Source: Nostoc sp. T09
Lineage (GTDB): Bacteria > Cyanobacteriota > Cyanobacteriia > Cyanobacteriales > Nostocaceae
Assembly (NCBI RefSeq): GCF_002154695.1
Contig: NZ_MTAV01000061.1
Coordinates: 22,517-86,516, forward strand
DNA: 64,000 bases
Direction: 5' to 3'
Positions 43,815 through 53,833 of this stretch are shown here, in pieces (within the stretch, counting starts at the first letter, position 1; the number at the start of each line of letters is the position of its first letter). The notes beneath the pieces were generated by a model that was not told the DNA's origin, made no database searches, and saw nothing but the letters and a program-made list of their open reading frames with translations. The position numbers and the translations under genes were made by a program.

Positions 43815-44804
43815 ATGATTGAAAACCTGTTCCATGCTTATACTCCTTTGTTCACCTGGATTGGCTTAGGACTGATACTGTCTCGGTTTATCCCCGATAG
43901 TTTTCTCAAATTACTGGGGTATATGCTCTACTGGGTAGGAGTTCCTCTACAACTTTTCGTGCTAGCACGTCACACAGATTTATCTCATGGTGGACTAATA
44001 CCTGCGATCGCAGTAGCCATATTACTACTGAGTCTTGTCCTAGCATTGCTAATTTGGTGGGCATTGCAATCTGTAGCAAGTCGAAAAGTGCAACCAGAAC
44101 AGGTTGGTTTAGATTTGCCTGTCGAAACTTCCTTATCCAGTGTGAACTCTTTAGCGCAGGCAAGTTTAGGCAGTTTTATTTTGGCGACCATTTTAGGCAA
44201 TACAGGCTTCGTCGGATTGACACTGGCTCAGGTGCTGACTGGCCCAGCAAATATGGACTGGGCAGTATTATTCAGTGTCACTAACAATGTTGTGGGCACT
44301 TACGGTATTGCTGTCTTAATTGCTAGCTATTTTGGCAACAAAGCAACCAAAAACCATTGGTGGATTCAGTTGCGGGATTTGTTAACCGTCCCTAGTTTGT
44401 GGTCATTTTTTATTGGCTTAAATACCCAATTTATCAAATTGCCTGAAGTGGTTGAGTCAGGACTAGAACAAGCTATTTGGGTAGTAATCGCCTTTGCTTT
44501 ATTGCTGGTTGGTCTGCGGATGAAAGCAATGAAGGGCTGGAAAAGCCTAAAAATGGCTTTAGTTGCCAGTATGTTGAAAGTAGTGATTGTGCCTATGCTA
44601 GTAGGGTTAAGTGCTACCTATTTAGGCGTTATTGGCGAAGCACGTCTAGTACTGGTGTTAATGTCTGGAACACCTACAGGGCTTTCTGTATTAATTCTGG
44701 CAGAAGTTTATGACCTAGATCGGAATTTGTTGGCGAGCAGTATAGCCTTAACTTTTGTGGGATTACTGCTAGCACTTCCTTTGTGGCTTGCTTGGTTTGG
44801 CTAA
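43815..44804 (+). CDS. AEC-family (auxin efflux carrier-like) transporter
   Basis: A 329-residue membrane protein with about ten TM helices in two halves, the AEC arrangement. Hallmarks are GYMLYWVGVPLQLFVLAR in the first half, and GFVGLTLAQVLTG, NVVGTYGIAVLI and LMSGTPTGLSVLILAEVYDLD in the second. Bacterial members export or import organic acids such as malate; the substrate is unknown here. A structured leader precedes the ATG. Confidence 0.85.
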   Translation: MIENLFHAYTPLFTWIGLGLILSRFIPDSFLKLLGYMLYWVGVPLQLFVLARHTDLSHGGLIPAIAVAILLLSLVLALLIWWALQSVASRKVQPEQVGLDLPVETSLSSVNSLAQASLGSFILATILGNTGFVGLTLAQVLTGPANMDWAVLFSVTNNVVGTYGIAVLIASYFGNKATKNHWWIQLRDLLTVPSLWSFFIGLNTQFIKLPEVVESGLEQAIWVVIAFALLLVGLRMKAMKGWKSLKMALVASMLKVVIVPMLVGLSATYLGVIGEARLVLVLMSGTPTGLSVLILAEVYDLDRNLLASSIALTFVGLLLALPLWLAWFG

Positions 44805-45104
44805 AATTTGTAACAGTATAAAAATAATTACTTGGAAGCGATAGATTAAACTAAAAAACAGTTAAACTTAAGCTTTGTTCCCTAAATAGATTTGCCTTAG
44901 TCTACTTCTTGTGTGTCTCAGCTGCTAGTACAGCTACATTAATATTAATTATCGTTCCCGATTCTTGACAATACGGCAATTAGAGTTTAGTCTCTGGACA
45001 ATTTGCTGAGATTTATCTTTTTACAAAACATTTACTTCAATCAGGAAACACGAGTAGTAGTAAGCTAGTCTGTTGTCCACAGAAGTAAAGTTTTTTGTGG
45101 CTCT
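44805..45104. other. intergenic region before the M23 peptidase
   Basis: Three hundred AT-rich bases with no recognised gene, terminator or repeat. It should contain the peptidase promoter. Confidence 0.3.
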
Positions 45105-46040
45105 ATGACTATCGAGGATCGCACTAATAATTTTCAAAAAAAGTTGATTGATTTTAAGATCAAAGGTTTTGCAGCTAATTGCCGTACAGCAAATTTTTTA
45201 ATGGGGATATTTGCGGCTTTCCCCGTCACTTTGGCATTACCTGTAGATGCGTTGCAGGTACAAGTAAATCCTAATAATCCCCAGTTGGGGGATACAGTCT
45301 CAGTGATGATTAATTTAGATAATCCTGAGAATGCTAACAACCCAACAGTGATTAGCGGCGATAAGACTTACCCTGCATTTGAAATTGCACCCAATCAATA
45401 TCGGGCTTTGATCCCCACAACTCCCCTGGAAAAAGCTGGAACCAGAACACTGCGGATATCAGGGGATGGTCAGGTGCAAAACTTATCAGTACAGGTACGA
45501 AAACGTACATTTCCCGTACAACGGATTAATTTACCGCCAGGAAAAGCCGGAGTAGATGCTACAGAGTTTGAACTTAAACGTGTGGCAGCTTTCAAAGCTC
45601 TACAAACTCCTCAAAAGTATTGGAGTGGCACTTTTTTGAAACCAAATGGTGGACGGATTAGTACAATTTATGGTGTACGTCGCTACTATAATGGTAAATT
45701 TGCAGATGATTATTATCATCGTGGCGTTGACTACGCTGGTGCAGCGGGTTCACCCGTAGTTGCCCCAGCCGCGGGAAAAGTTGCTTTGGTAGGCAAAGTG
45801 TCTCAAGGTTTCCGAGTTCACGGTAATGTAATTGGCATCGATCACGGTCAAGGAGTGACCAGTATTTTCATGCACCTAAGTCGCATTAATGTCAAAGAAG
45901 GCGATTTTGTCAAAGCTGGTCAGCTAATTGGCGCAGTAGGTGCAACGGGAGCTTCCACTGGACCTCATTTGCACTGGGGTCTGTATGTCAATGGACTATC
46001 TGTTGATCCAACACCTTGGCGCACTAAGGTTGTTGAGTAG
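45105..46040 (+). CDS. M23 family murein metallopeptidase
   Basis: A 311-residue exported peptidase. An N-terminal hydrophobic segment (about 28-48, ending LPVDALQ) acts as signal or anchor. A beta-rich domain (about 50-130) precedes the LytM/M23 domain (about 180-305). The zinc site is visible as HRGVDYAG (His/Asp) and HLHWGL (His), with the catalytic His in FMHLSR, so the enzyme should be active. It cleaves peptidoglycan cross-bridges in the periplasm. In filamentous cyanobacteria such enzymes act in division or septal remodelling. Confidence 0.9.
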   Translation: MTIEDRTNNFQKKLIDFKIKGFAANCRTANFLMGIFAAFPVTLALPVDALQVQVNPNNPQLGDTVSVMINLDNPENANNPTVISGDKTYPAFEIAPNQYRALIPTTPLEKAGTRTLRISGDGQVQNLSVQVRKRTFPVQRINLPPGKAGVDATEFELKRVAAFKALQTPQKYWSGTFLKPNGGRISTIYGVRRYYNGKFADDYYHRGVDYAGAAGSPVVAPAAGKVALVGKVSQGFRVHGNVIGIDHGQGVTSIFMHLSRINVKEGDFVKAGQLIGAVGATGASTGPHLHWGLYVNGLSVDPTPWRTKVVE

Positions 46041-46161
46041 CAGAGACAAAATTGATTGCGACTGTACATAATTTGTATATTATTTTGCCTATAATTAGGC
46101 AAAATAAACTAGATTGGTACCGTCCCTACCTTGCTGCGGTGGCTTAAAGATGATTAGCGTT

Positions 46162-46704
46162 ATGAGTATTGAAAAAATTGTAGAACAAGCTCTCCAGGAT
46201 GGTTATCTGACACCAGCAATGGAAGCAGAAGTCGGGCGTATCTGTGATAATGCCTCGGAACTCTCAATAGAAGAGTATATGGCGCTAGATCGACTAATGG
46301 GAGCGCTATTGACTGGCGAAGTTGTGGCGGTACCTCGCAAACAATTTATTAACGTCATGGAAGAGTTAGTACTAACAGAAGCGATCGCCCGTGTAGCAGA
46401 AATTGAAGCTACTAGCGAAAGCTCGTTAGATGTTGGAGATATTGCTGCTTACGCTCTAAATCGCCTTCCCCCGTTATACGCTACTACCGAAGAAGGTGCT
46501 AACTACCAGCGTCAAAGAGCCAAGGCAGAACTTCAAGAATTAATTTCTCACCAAATAGGTGAAGCGATTGGCCGTAACCTTGACCAACCCAATGACAACA
46601 GAACACCAGTCTTGGGCAAAAGCACTGGCAATGAAGTTTTACGCCAAGTTAGTAACTTGCTCCAGGTTTACGCACCTAGTTTTGAGCAAAAATCATCATC
46701 TTAA
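46162..46704 (+). CDS. ComFB-family protein (putative c-di-GMP receptor)
   Basis: A 180-residue protein starting at MSIEKIVEQALQDGYLTP, the conserved family start; earlier ATG/GTG codons add unconserved residues. The ComFB domain (about 60-130) contains PRKQFINVMEELVLTEAI and DIAAYALNRLPPLYATTEEG. Cyanobacterial ComFB-like proteins, including CdgR of Anabaena PCC 7120, bind c-di-GMP and affect cell size or motility. The N-terminal helical region is shared with CdgR-type proteins. It sits near an M23 peptidase, an L,D-transpeptidase and SigG, an envelope-related context. Confidence 0.85.
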   Translation: MSIEKIVEQALQDGYLTPAMEAEVGRICDNASELSIEEYMALDRLMGALLTGEVVAVPRKQFINVMEELVLTEAIARVAEIEATSESSLDVGDIAAYALNRLPPLYATTEEGANYQRQRAKAELQELISHQIGEAIGRNLDQPNDNRTPVLGKSTGNEVLRQVSNLLQVYAPSFEQKSSS

Positions 46705-46720
46705 TAGCCCAAGATTCCAT

Positions 46721-46767
46721 AGTCCACAGTCAATGGTCAATAGAGCCTTGACCCTTGACTGTGGACT
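46721..46767. terminator. bidirectional hairpin between comFB and L,D-transpeptidase genes
   Basis: Perfect 13-bp arms AGTCCACAGTCAA (46721-46733) and TTGACTGTGGACT (46755-46767) between two convergent genes, 17 bp and 11 bp from their stops. It is also a typical cyanobacterial spacer repeat. Confidence 0.6.
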
Positions 46768-46777
46768 ATTGACCAAA

Positions 46778-47605
46778 TCATTCACGCACTATCACTGTTG
46801 TTCCCACGATCACTTGCTTGTATAGCAATCGCACATCAGGATTGCGCATTCTTAAACAGCCGTGAGAAATAGCGCTTCCCATTACGTTGGTGTCTGGCGT
46901 ACCGTGAAAGCCAATTTCATTGTGTCCATCTGACCAAAAACCAATCCATCGGTCTCCCAGCGGACTATCGGTGCCAGGTGCAAATACTTTATTAGTAATT
47001 GGATGACGCCATATAGGGTCATGTTGTTTGTGCATGACTTGAAAAGTACCTGTAGGCGTTTCCCAACCCTTCTTACCCACAGCAACTGGGTAGCTGGCTA
47101 TGACCACATCTGAACGGTAAACATAGGCGCGGCGATCGCTTAAATCAACTACTACTTGCCTCTTACCGGATGTCAGCCCACCAGTATTCAATAATTTTTG
47201 TTGAGCCAAAGCCTGAGGTAACAGCGACTGCGGCAGAAAAGACATAATTGGGTTCTGTTTTTGTTCTGGCGAGACTAGCCTAGTCTTTTGCGACTCTTCA
47301 GTTGGTAGAGCTACATTTGTGCTGGCTGTTGTCGGCTTACTATTATGAAGCTTTGTTGACGAGGACTTGGATGAAGCTATCCTCTGTGTGCGTTCGCCAG
47401 GAAGTATAGATGCTCCCATGACGCTTGTTGTTTTTAGCCTTGCTTTAGATGACTTCTCATAGCTTTTGTTCGTGGAGGCTAGCTGCTCAAACTGCTGTCC
47501 TGTTGTCATAACGCGCCAATGGACAAGCAGAGATAAAATTGCTGTACCAAAACAGAGCCACATTATTATCCGCGTTACAGATTCATTTCTTACCATTGCC
47601 ACCAC
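46778..47605 (-). CDS. L,D-transpeptidase (YkuD)
   Basis: A 275-residue envelope enzyme. A TM anchor (about 11-30) is followed by a long disordered Ser/Lys/Thr-rich linker (35-140) and the YkuD domain (about 148-275). The catalytic Cys lies in AISHGCLRMRNPDV, with the upstream His in IGFHGTPD. It forms 3-3 peptidoglycan cross-links or attaches proteins to the wall. The long linker would let the domain reach the cell wall. Confidence 0.9.
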   Translation of the reverse strand: MVAMVRNESVTRIIMWLCFGTAILSLLVHWRVMTTGQQFEQLASTNKSYEKSSKARLKTTSVMGASILPGERTQRIASSKSSSTKLHNSKPTTASTNVALPTEESQKTRLVSPEQKQNPIMSFLPQSLLPQALAQQKLLNTGGLTSGKRQVVVDLSDRRAYVYRSDVVIASYPVAVGKKGWETPTGTFQVMHKQHDPIWRHPITNKVFAPGTDSPLGDRWIGFWSDGHNEIGFHGTPDTNVMGSAISHGCLRMRNPDVRLLYKQVIVGTTVIVRE

Positions 47606-47833
47606 CTTTTGTTGATCCCTGACATATCCGGTTGGCTAATTCGATTTCTTCACTGTTAACTCATCAAAAATTTATCAATACTTGTTAGTTTCCTTATCAA
47701 TCTACCAATACCTGTGGGCACACTAGGGCTATGCAGAAGTCCTAGCAAGAATAACTCTAAATAAGAGACTTCATACCTTGGAACTCTTGAGGTGCAGCAA
47801 TCAATCATTAATGGTGTGGGTGGGAGTGAGACC

Positions 47834-47986
47834 ATGTTTGAAAAACTATTGCTAGCAGTCACGATTACATTTTCCCTTAATTTCTTTTTGCAAGTTCGTG
47901 TACCCAATCAAGATAAGACTGGTGCTAATTATCAGCAGCACACAGAAACATCAGCAACAATTTTAGTCACAATACCAGATAAATAA
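47834..47986 (+). CDS. possible small exported peptide (50 aa)
   Basis: An ATG-initiated frame with GGGAGTGAG 4 nt upstream, a reasonable ribosome binding site. The product MFEKLLLAVTITFSLNFFLQ begins with a hydrophobic signal-like or TM segment, followed by about 30 polar residues rich in Gln and Thr. It has no recognised family. It lies alone in a 800-bp gap. Confidence 0.4.
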   Translation: MFEKLLLAVTITFSLNFFLQVRVPNQDKTGANYQQHTETSATILVTIPDK

Positions 47987-48413
47987 AAGTCCTAGCAGTT
48001 ACAGCAACCTCAATTACACAAATTCTTGCCTTGTGGCTAGATAAATGTTGCGTATCTGAAACTTTGTATATTTTTCTGTCTTTGGAAAAAACCGTCATAC
48101 TCTTTTTCATCTCAAGTTTGGATTTTCCTGTTTTTCTTAGTACACTTTTTACCTTAGATGTCAAGCGTATAGTGCCAGATGTCAGTAGCAGCACAAATAT
48201 AAGTAAGATTGCTGTGCTGATGATATCTAGTAAATTATGGCTAAAAACTATGCTGTGTCATAGGTAGAGCCAAAAAATGATTAGTTAGATTGTTAGAAAG
48301 CGACCCAAACTTATATACCGCATTGTTCCAGTCATAAATCCGTCCCTGATTGCGGAACTTCTTACCAATTAGCAGGTCTAATAGTAAGGGATGATTTAAA
48401 GCCAGTACGATCT
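47987..48413. other. intergenic region upstream of sigG
   Basis: About 430 bases with no supported gene. It should hold the sigG promoter; ECF sigma factors often self-regulate, but I cannot assign a promoter by eye. Confidence 0.3.
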
Positions 48414-49070
48414 ATGAGTCAATCGATTACTGTATCCTGGTCAACGGTTGATGCGAGGTGCCCAGAAGCATCAGTGCAAGTTGACAAACTGTCTAATCAC
48501 GATTTAATTTTGCGCTGTCAAGCTGGACTGCGTCCCGATCGTGCTGCGTTTGCAGAATTATTGCACCGTTATCAAAGTCAGGTCGATAGAGTGCTATACC
48601 ACTTAGCACCAGATTGGGCTGACCGAGCTGATTTAGCTCAAGAAGTTTGGATTCGAGTGTATCGGAATATTAACCGATTACAAGAGCCAGCTAAATTTCG
48701 CGGCTGGTTAAGCCGCATTGCTACCAACTTGTTTTACGACGAGTTGCGCAAACGCAAGCGGGTTGTTAGTCCCTTGTCGCTAGATGCTCCCCGCTCGGTA
48801 GATGATGGTGAGATGGATTGGGAAATTGCTGGAGATACTCCCGGACCAGAGGAAGAACTGACAACTAGAGAATTTTACGAGCAGCTGCGAGAAGCGATCG
48901 CTGATTTACCAGAGGTGTTCCGCACTACCATTGTTCTTAGAGAAATCGAAGGTATGGCATATGAAGAAATTGCCGAAATCACTGGAGTTTCTTTGGGAAC
49001 TGTGAAGTCGAGAATTGCTAGAGCTAGATCCAGATTGCAAGCCCATCTGCAAAATTATCTAGATTCATGA
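48414..49070 (+). CDS. sigG: ECF-type (group 3) sigma factor SigG
   Basis: A 218-residue RNA polymerase sigma factor. Region 2 (about 45-115) has FAELLHRYQSQVDRVLYHL and DLAQEVWIRVYRNINRL. Region 4 (about 155-210) has AIADLPEVFRTTIVLREIEG and EEIAEITGVSLGTVKSRIARA. Regions 1 and 3 are missing, as in ECF factors. It fits the cyanobacterial SigG group, an envelope/stress-responsive factor in Anabaena and Synechocystis. The next gene has the features of its membrane anti-sigma factor. Confidence 0.87.
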   Translation: MSQSITVSWSTVDARCPEASVQVDKLSNHDLILRCQAGLRPDRAAFAELLHRYQSQVDRVLYHLAPDWADRADLAQEVWIRVYRNINRLQEPAKFRGWLSRIATNLFYDELRKRKRVVSPLSLDAPRSVDDGEMDWEIAGDTPGPEEELTTREFYEQLREAIADLPEVFRTTIVLREIEGMAYEEIAEITGVSLGTVKSRIARARSRLQAHLQNYLDS

Positions 49071-49085
49071 TTTACAGTATTTTTC

Positions 49086-49103
49086 CTCTGCCAAAGGGCA
49101 GAG
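49086..49103 (+). terminator. short hairpin after sigG
   Basis: CTCTGCC (49086-49092) pairs with GGCAGAG (49097-49103) around AAAG, followed by TTTAAAT, 15 bp after the sigG stop. The stem is short, so read-through to the anti-sigma gene is likely. Confidence 0.4.
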
Positions 49104-49236
49104 TTTAAATATTAATTAATAATGTTAAATCATTGTGCCGAAGGCTTAAAGATAGTCTGCTATTAGGAACAAATTGATGAATTTCTCAAAAATATTCGCT
49201 GTCTTTACCCGTGTATGAATTGGTAATAATGTTAAG

Positions 49237-49857
49237 ATGACTACTGATTCTCAGTTTTACGACCGTTTTCGCTTGCAAATTCCTCAAGATTTAGCAGATG
49301 GAATGGCTAAGCATACCAATGAATCAACGGGTGCTATGGATGATATGGTGAAGCGCGATCGCTTCGAGTTATTGAGTGCTTATCTCGATGGAGAGGTAAC
49401 AGCCGCCGAACGTAGACAAGTAGAAGAATGGCTGGCAAACGATGCCTCCGTTAAATGCTTGTATGCCCGATTGTTAAAGCTACGGCAAGGTTTGCGAACT
49501 ATGCCAGTGCCAGCCGCCGAACAGCCGCTAGAAAAAACAGTCCAGCAAGTTATGGCACGTTTGCGTCGCCGTTCCCAATTAGCTTGGGCATTTGGAGGTG
49601 CAGCTATTGCTGCTTGTGTAATTGGCTCAGTATCCGGCATCATCCCTAGTGGCGATAGCAGGACGCTGCAACTGGCACAACAAAGAATAGAACCAACGGA
49701 AAAAATGCCAGAACCTGCTGCTGTTCCAGCATCACCGCTGATGGTGGCCTTAAATAACCCAGTAATCGAAATTCCTAAAGCAGCAGTAGCCTCGCCAACA
49801 AAACCAGGGCATCACCAACAGCCTAAACAAAGAGAAATTGAACAGAATTTTAACTAA
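49237..49857 (+). CDS. putative membrane anti-sigma factor for SigG
   Basis: A 206-residue protein. Residues about 40-80 form a RseA/zf-HC2-like anti-sigma domain (RFELLSAYLDGEVTAAERRQVEEWL). A single TM helix follows (about 108-130, LAWAFGGAAIAACVIGSVSG). The C-terminal extracytoplasmic part is Pro/Ala-rich and short. The zinc-binding HxxxCxxC of ZAS proteins is not visible. Position right after sigG and this topology support an anti-SigG role released by envelope stress. Confidence 0.78.
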   Translation: MTTDSQFYDRFRLQIPQDLADGMAKHTNESTGAMDDMVKRDRFELLSAYLDGEVTAAERRQVEEWLANDASVKCLYARLLKLRQGLRTMPVPAAEQPLEKTVQQVMARLRRRSQLAWAFGGAAIAACVIGSVSGIIPSGDSRTLQLAQQRIEPTEKMPEPAAVPASPLMVALNNPVIEIPKAAVASPTKPGHHQQPKQREIEQNFN

Positions 49858-49974
49858 TCGCCAAGTTATATCTAGTCCGGTTAATTGCTCAATTATCTGT
49901 GATTGCGCTTAGCGCAATCACAAGTATTTAAAAGGGCATGATATTAAGAGTAAATTCTTAAATCTTGTCTACAC

Positions 49975-50415
49975 TTAGCTTTGCTTTAAACCGTGGCTAC
50001 TCCACCAGCCATCAGCTTGAGGGATACCTCGTAGCTGGCTGATTTTTGTCGGCGACATGAAGTAAACCCAAGCAAAACCCAAGGATAGGCCTTGTAGATC
50101 GTAGATCTCTATTTCCTGTCGATTATAGAGATTTTCTGATAAGTGTCTATGAGGCTGGTAATCTTCCAGTTGATCTAGCTGATTTAAAATTTCTAACTCG
50201 GCAAATGAGAGTAAATATCCTTGGACTTGGCTATTCTCCAGTGTCATGGCTGGATAACCCATCGGCAGCGCAAACAGTTTACCCGCCGCTATCGCTCTTT
50301 TGGTATCTATGACCTTAGCAGCACAGTATTTTTTATAATTAACTTCACCTGGTTTGAGAGTGCCGTAGACAAAAATACGCACTTTCTCAGAAAATTTTAT
50401 TTTTAATTCAGTCAT
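49975..50415 (-). CDS. gamma-glutamylcyclotransferase-like (AIG2) protein
   Basis: A 146-residue small protein with the AIG2/GGCT fold. The substrate loop is RIFVYGTLKPGEVNY and the barrel strands include QGYLLSFAELEILNQLDQLEDY, where the Glu in LEDY is the expected catalytic acid. The reaction would release 5-oxoproline from gamma-glutamyl amines or peptides; the exact substrate is unknown. It is divergent from leuS. Confidence 0.85.
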   Translation of the reverse strand: MTELKIKFSEKVRIFVYGTLKPGEVNYKKYCAAKVIDTKRAIAAGKLFALPMGYPAMTLENSQVQGYLLSFAELEILNQLDQLEDYQPHRHLSENLYNRQEIEIYDLQGLSLGFAWVYFMSPTKISQLRGIPQADGWWSSHGLKQS

Positions 50416-50459
50416 AGCTTATTTTAACCAACTGAATTTGTTTGCCTAGCATCTACAAT

Positions 50460-53129
50460 ATGGAGGCAGACACAGACAAGATTCCAGTAGGAGCATTTTT
50501 GGTGGATTCCCGATATAACCCAGCAGCAATTGAGGAAAAATGGCAAAAAGCATGGGCAGAACTTGGCTTAGATAAAACACCTAAAGATAGTGACAAGCCA
50601 AAATTCTACGCTTTGTCCATGTTCCCTTACCCATCGGGCAGCCTGCACATGGGTCACGTTCGTAATTATACAATTACTGATGTGATAGCTCGCCTCAAGC
50701 GAATGCAAGGTTACCGGGTACTGCACCCAATGGGTTGGGATGCTTTTGGTTTGCCCGCTGAAAACGCCGCCATTGATCGTGGTGTGCCGCCAGCTACATG
50801 GACTTATCAAAATATTGCCCAGATGCGGCAGCAATTGCAGCGTCTGGGATTGTCTATTGACTGGGACAGTGAATTGGCTACCTGTTCACCAGACTATTAC
50901 AAGTGGACACAATGGATTTTCTTGCAATTTTTGCAAGCAGGGTTAGCTTACCAAAAAGAAGCAGCAGTTAACTGGGACCCCATTGATCAAACTGTATTAG
51001 CAAACGAGCAAGTCGATAACGAAGGGCGTTCTTGGCGCAGTGGTGCAAAAGTTGAGCGTAAACTTTTACGGCAGTGGTTTTTCAAGATTACTGACTACGC
51101 CGAAGAATTACTCAATGACCTGGATAAATTGACAGGTTGGCCAGAACGCGTCAAATTGATGCAGGCAAACTGGATTGGCAAATCAACAGGTGCGTACTTA
51201 GAATTTCCCATTGTTGGGTTGGATGAAAAAATTAGCGTCTACACTACACGCCCAGATACAGTTTATGGTGTGAGCTACTTGGTATTAGCTCCAGAACATC
51301 CCTTAACAAAGCGTGTTACCAAAAAAGAACAGCAAGCAGCCGTAGAAGCCTTTATTCAAGAAGTTGCCAATCAAAGTGAGTTGGAGCGTACTGCTGAAGA
51401 CAAACCTAAGCGAGGCATTCCTACAGGTGGTAAGGCAATTAACCCCTTTACTGGAGAAGAACTGCCTATCTGGATTGCTGACTATGTACTGTATGAGTAT
51501 GGTACTGGGGCAGTGATGGGTGTGCCTGCTCATGATGCGCGGGATTTCAAGTTTGCCAATAAATATAATCTGCCGATTGAGTTTGTGATTGTCGAACCAG
51601 AGGCAGTTGCAGATAAAGATTTAAGTGCCACAATACCTGATGAAGATGGTGAAGTCTTCAATATCATCCAGGTTGAATACAACGAAGCCTATACAGAACC
51701 AGGAATTTTAATTAATTCTGGTCCTTTTAGTGGCTTGCCTTCCACGGATGCTAAGCAAGCAATAGTTGAATATGCCGAACAGCAAGGTTTTGGCAAAGTG
51801 CGGGTGCAATACCGCTTGCGAGATTGGTTGATTTCGCGGCAACGATATTGGGGTGCGCCAATACCCGTAATTCACTGCTCTAACTGTGGTATAGTACCAG
51901 TCCCAGACAAAGACTTACCTGTTGAATTGCCAGAAAAAGTAGAATTTACCGGACGCGGTGGTTCACCTTTGACTCAGTTAGAAAGCTGGGTGAACGTGCC
52001 ATGCCCAACTTGTGGCACTCCAGCCAAGCGAGAAACTGACACAATGGATACCTTTATTGATTCATCGTGGTATTTCTTGCGGTTTACTGATGCTAAGAAC
52101 GCACAACAGGTTTTTGATTCCAGTCAAACTAATGACTGGATGCCAGTAGATCAGTACGTGGGTGGGATTGAACACGCAATTTTGCACTTGTTGTATTCAC
52201 GGTTCTTTACCAAGGTGCTGCGGGATAGGGGTTTATTGAACTTTGACGAACCTTTCCAACGCCTGTTAACTCAAGGTATGGTACAGGGTTTAACTTATAT
52301 GAATCCCAACAAGGGTGGGAAAGATAAATGGATTCCTTCCCATTTAGTAGACCCAAGCAACCCGCGAGATCCTCAAACAGGGGAAACATTGCAACGCCTG
52401 TATGCCACCATGTCCAAATCCAAAGGCAATGGTGTTGCACCAGAAGATGTAATTAGCAAATACGGTATAGATACAGCTCGGATGTTCATCTTGTTTAAAG
52501 CGCCACCAGAAAAAGATCTGGAATGGGATGAAGCTGATGTTGAAGGACAATTCCGCTTTTTGAACCGAGTTTGGCGCTTGGTAACAGATTATATTGCTGC
52601 TGGCGCAGCCTCTGGAAAGATTAAAACCTCCGATTTGACTAAAGCTGAAAAGGAATTGCGCCGAGCAATTCATAGTGCTATCCAAGCAGTTACAGAAGAT
52701 GTAGAAGACGAATATCAATTCAACACAGCTATTTCTGAATTGATGAAGTTGAGTAACGCGCTTACTGATGCGAGCTGCAAAGATTCACCAATTTATGCTG
52801 AAGGAATTCAGACTTTGGTGGTATTATTAGCTCCTTTTGCACCACACATAGCTGATGAATTATGGCATTTATTAGGGAAAACTGATTCTGTCCACACTCA
52901 AGCTTGGCCATCTTTTGACCCTGCGGCCTTGATAGCTGATGAAATTACTTTGGTAATTCAAATTATGGGCAAAACTCGTGGTGCAATTCAAGTACCATCA
53001 CAAGCAGATAAAGCCGCGTTGGAAAAATATGCCCGTGAATCAGAAGTTGCCCAACGTTATATTGAGGGTAAAGAGATTAAAAAAGTGATTGTTGTACCTG
53101 GAAAATTGGTGAATTTTGTAGTCAGCTAA
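50460..53129 (+). CDS. leuS: leucyl-tRNA synthetase
   Basis: An 889-residue class I synthetase. I use the ATG at 50460; a TTG at 50442 would add six residues. The core family start is [16 protein letters not shown]. The HIGH motif appears as [15 protein letters not shown] and the KMSKS motif as [10 protein letters not shown]. The editing domain (CP1) lies about 220-430 and contains [20 protein letters not shown]. The zinc-like cysteines CSNCG...CPTCG are also visible. All regions are complete, so the enzyme is functional. Confidence 0.97.
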   Translation: MEADTDKIPVGAFLVDSRYNPAAIEEKWQKAWAELGLDKTPKDSDKPKFYALSMFPYPSGSLHMGHVRNYTITDVIARLKRMQGYRVLHPMGWDAFGLPAENAAIDRGVPPATWTYQNIAQMRQQLQRLGLSIDWDSELATCSPDYYKWTQWIFLQFLQAGLAYQKEAAVNWDPIDQTVLANEQVDNEGRSWRSGAKVERKLLRQWFFKITDYAEELLNDLDKLTGWPERVKLMQANWIGKSTGAYLEFPIVGLDEKISVYTTRPDTVYGVSYLVLAPEHPLTKRVTKKEQQAAVEAFIQEVANQSELERTAEDKPKRGIPTGGKAINPFTGEELPIWIADYVLYEYGTGAVMGVPAHDARDFKFANKYNLPIEFVIVEPEAVADKDLSATIPDEDGEVFNIIQVEYNEAYTEPGILINSGPFSGLPSTDAKQAIVEYAEQQGFGKVRVQYRLRDWLISRQRYWGAPIPVIHCSNCGIVPVPDKDLPVELPEKVEFTGRGGSPLTQLESWVNVPCPTCGTPAKRETDTMDTFIDSSWYFLRFTDAKNAQQVFDSSQTNDWMPVDQYVGGIEHAILHLLYSRFFTKVLRDRGLLNFDEPFQRLLTQGMVQGLTYMNPNKGGKDKWIPSHLVDPSNPRDPQTGETLQRLYATMSKSKGNGVAPEDVISKYGIDTARMFILFKAPPEKDLEWDEADVEGQFRFLNRVWRLVTDYIAAGAASGKIKTSDLTKAEKELRRAIHSAIQAVTEDVEDEYQFNTAISELMKLSNALTDASCKDSPIYAEGIQTLVVLLAPFAPHIADELWHLLGKTDSVHTQAWPSFDPAALIADEITLVIQIMGKTRGAIQVPSQADKAALEKYARESEVAQRYIEGKEIKKVIVVPGKLVNFVVS

Positions 53130-53833
53130 GAGTATGTTTGAAAAGTCCTCGATGATGTAGCAAATACTTTTAGATCCCCCTAAATCCCCCTTAAAAAGGG
53201 GGACTTTAATTCTATTTCCCCCCTTTTTAAGGGGGGTAGGGGGGATCAATAAGTGTCTAAAGTCACAGCCAAATACTTTTAAAACAACCTCTAAGCTCGA
53301 CTTTATCCATTTTTATGAAACCCAAAACCTGACGCTGAAACCATTGTGGGGGGGGAGTTTTAGTTTTTGGACTTGAGCACAAATCAGTGATATGGAAAAA
53401 GTATTTGCCAAAAAGCCAAGTTTTTTGTCGGATCAGGAAAGCCGAGTTATTAATTTCGGATAAAGTCGAGCTAAGGGCACAGAGAGAAGGTGGGGAAGAA
53501 TATATGATTATTATTTTTCCTCAACCTCTGACAAATATAGATTTTGTTTTTGGCATATGTCGAAGAACAAATTATTTGTCGTAGTTAGCATATTAGTGTT
53601 GCTCTACGATGCACTCTGCTAAGTTAGGCTATATCAAGGATTAGCCTAATAAATTAACCATATATGTGTTTTGCCGATCGCGGTTCTGTAACTAATCAAG
53701 AATCACGAGTACCAACAGTAGGATATTGCCCACATCTGCAAAAAAAATCGCTCTCTAACTTCAGCTTTGACGTTGGGCTGAATCGTCATACACTGATTTT
53801 GGACTAATCAAAGGGATTGCCCTTATAGGAACG
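53130..53833. other. intergenic region with a dispersed palindrome
   Basis: About 700 bases between leuS and the stressosome operon. It holds the GATCCCCC repeat (listed separately) and otherwise nothing I can support. A 65-codon plus-strand frame at 53387 has no ribosome binding site or motif. The promoter of the downstream operon should lie toward its end; AGGA lies just before the rsbR start. Confidence 0.45.
53173..53247. repeat. GATCCCCC...GGGGGATC dispersed palindrome
   Basis: A 75-bp inverted repeat bounded by GATCCCCC and GGGGGGATC, with inner CCCCCTTAAAAAGGGGG and CCCCCCTTTTTAAGGGGGG hairpins. It is a familiar palindromic family in Nostocales and could also terminate leuS transcripts. 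Confidence 0.7.

Noticed and set aside
53387..53584. 65-codon frame between leuS and the stressosome operon
   Set aside because: No ribosome binding site, no family resemblance, mixed composition; likely chance.
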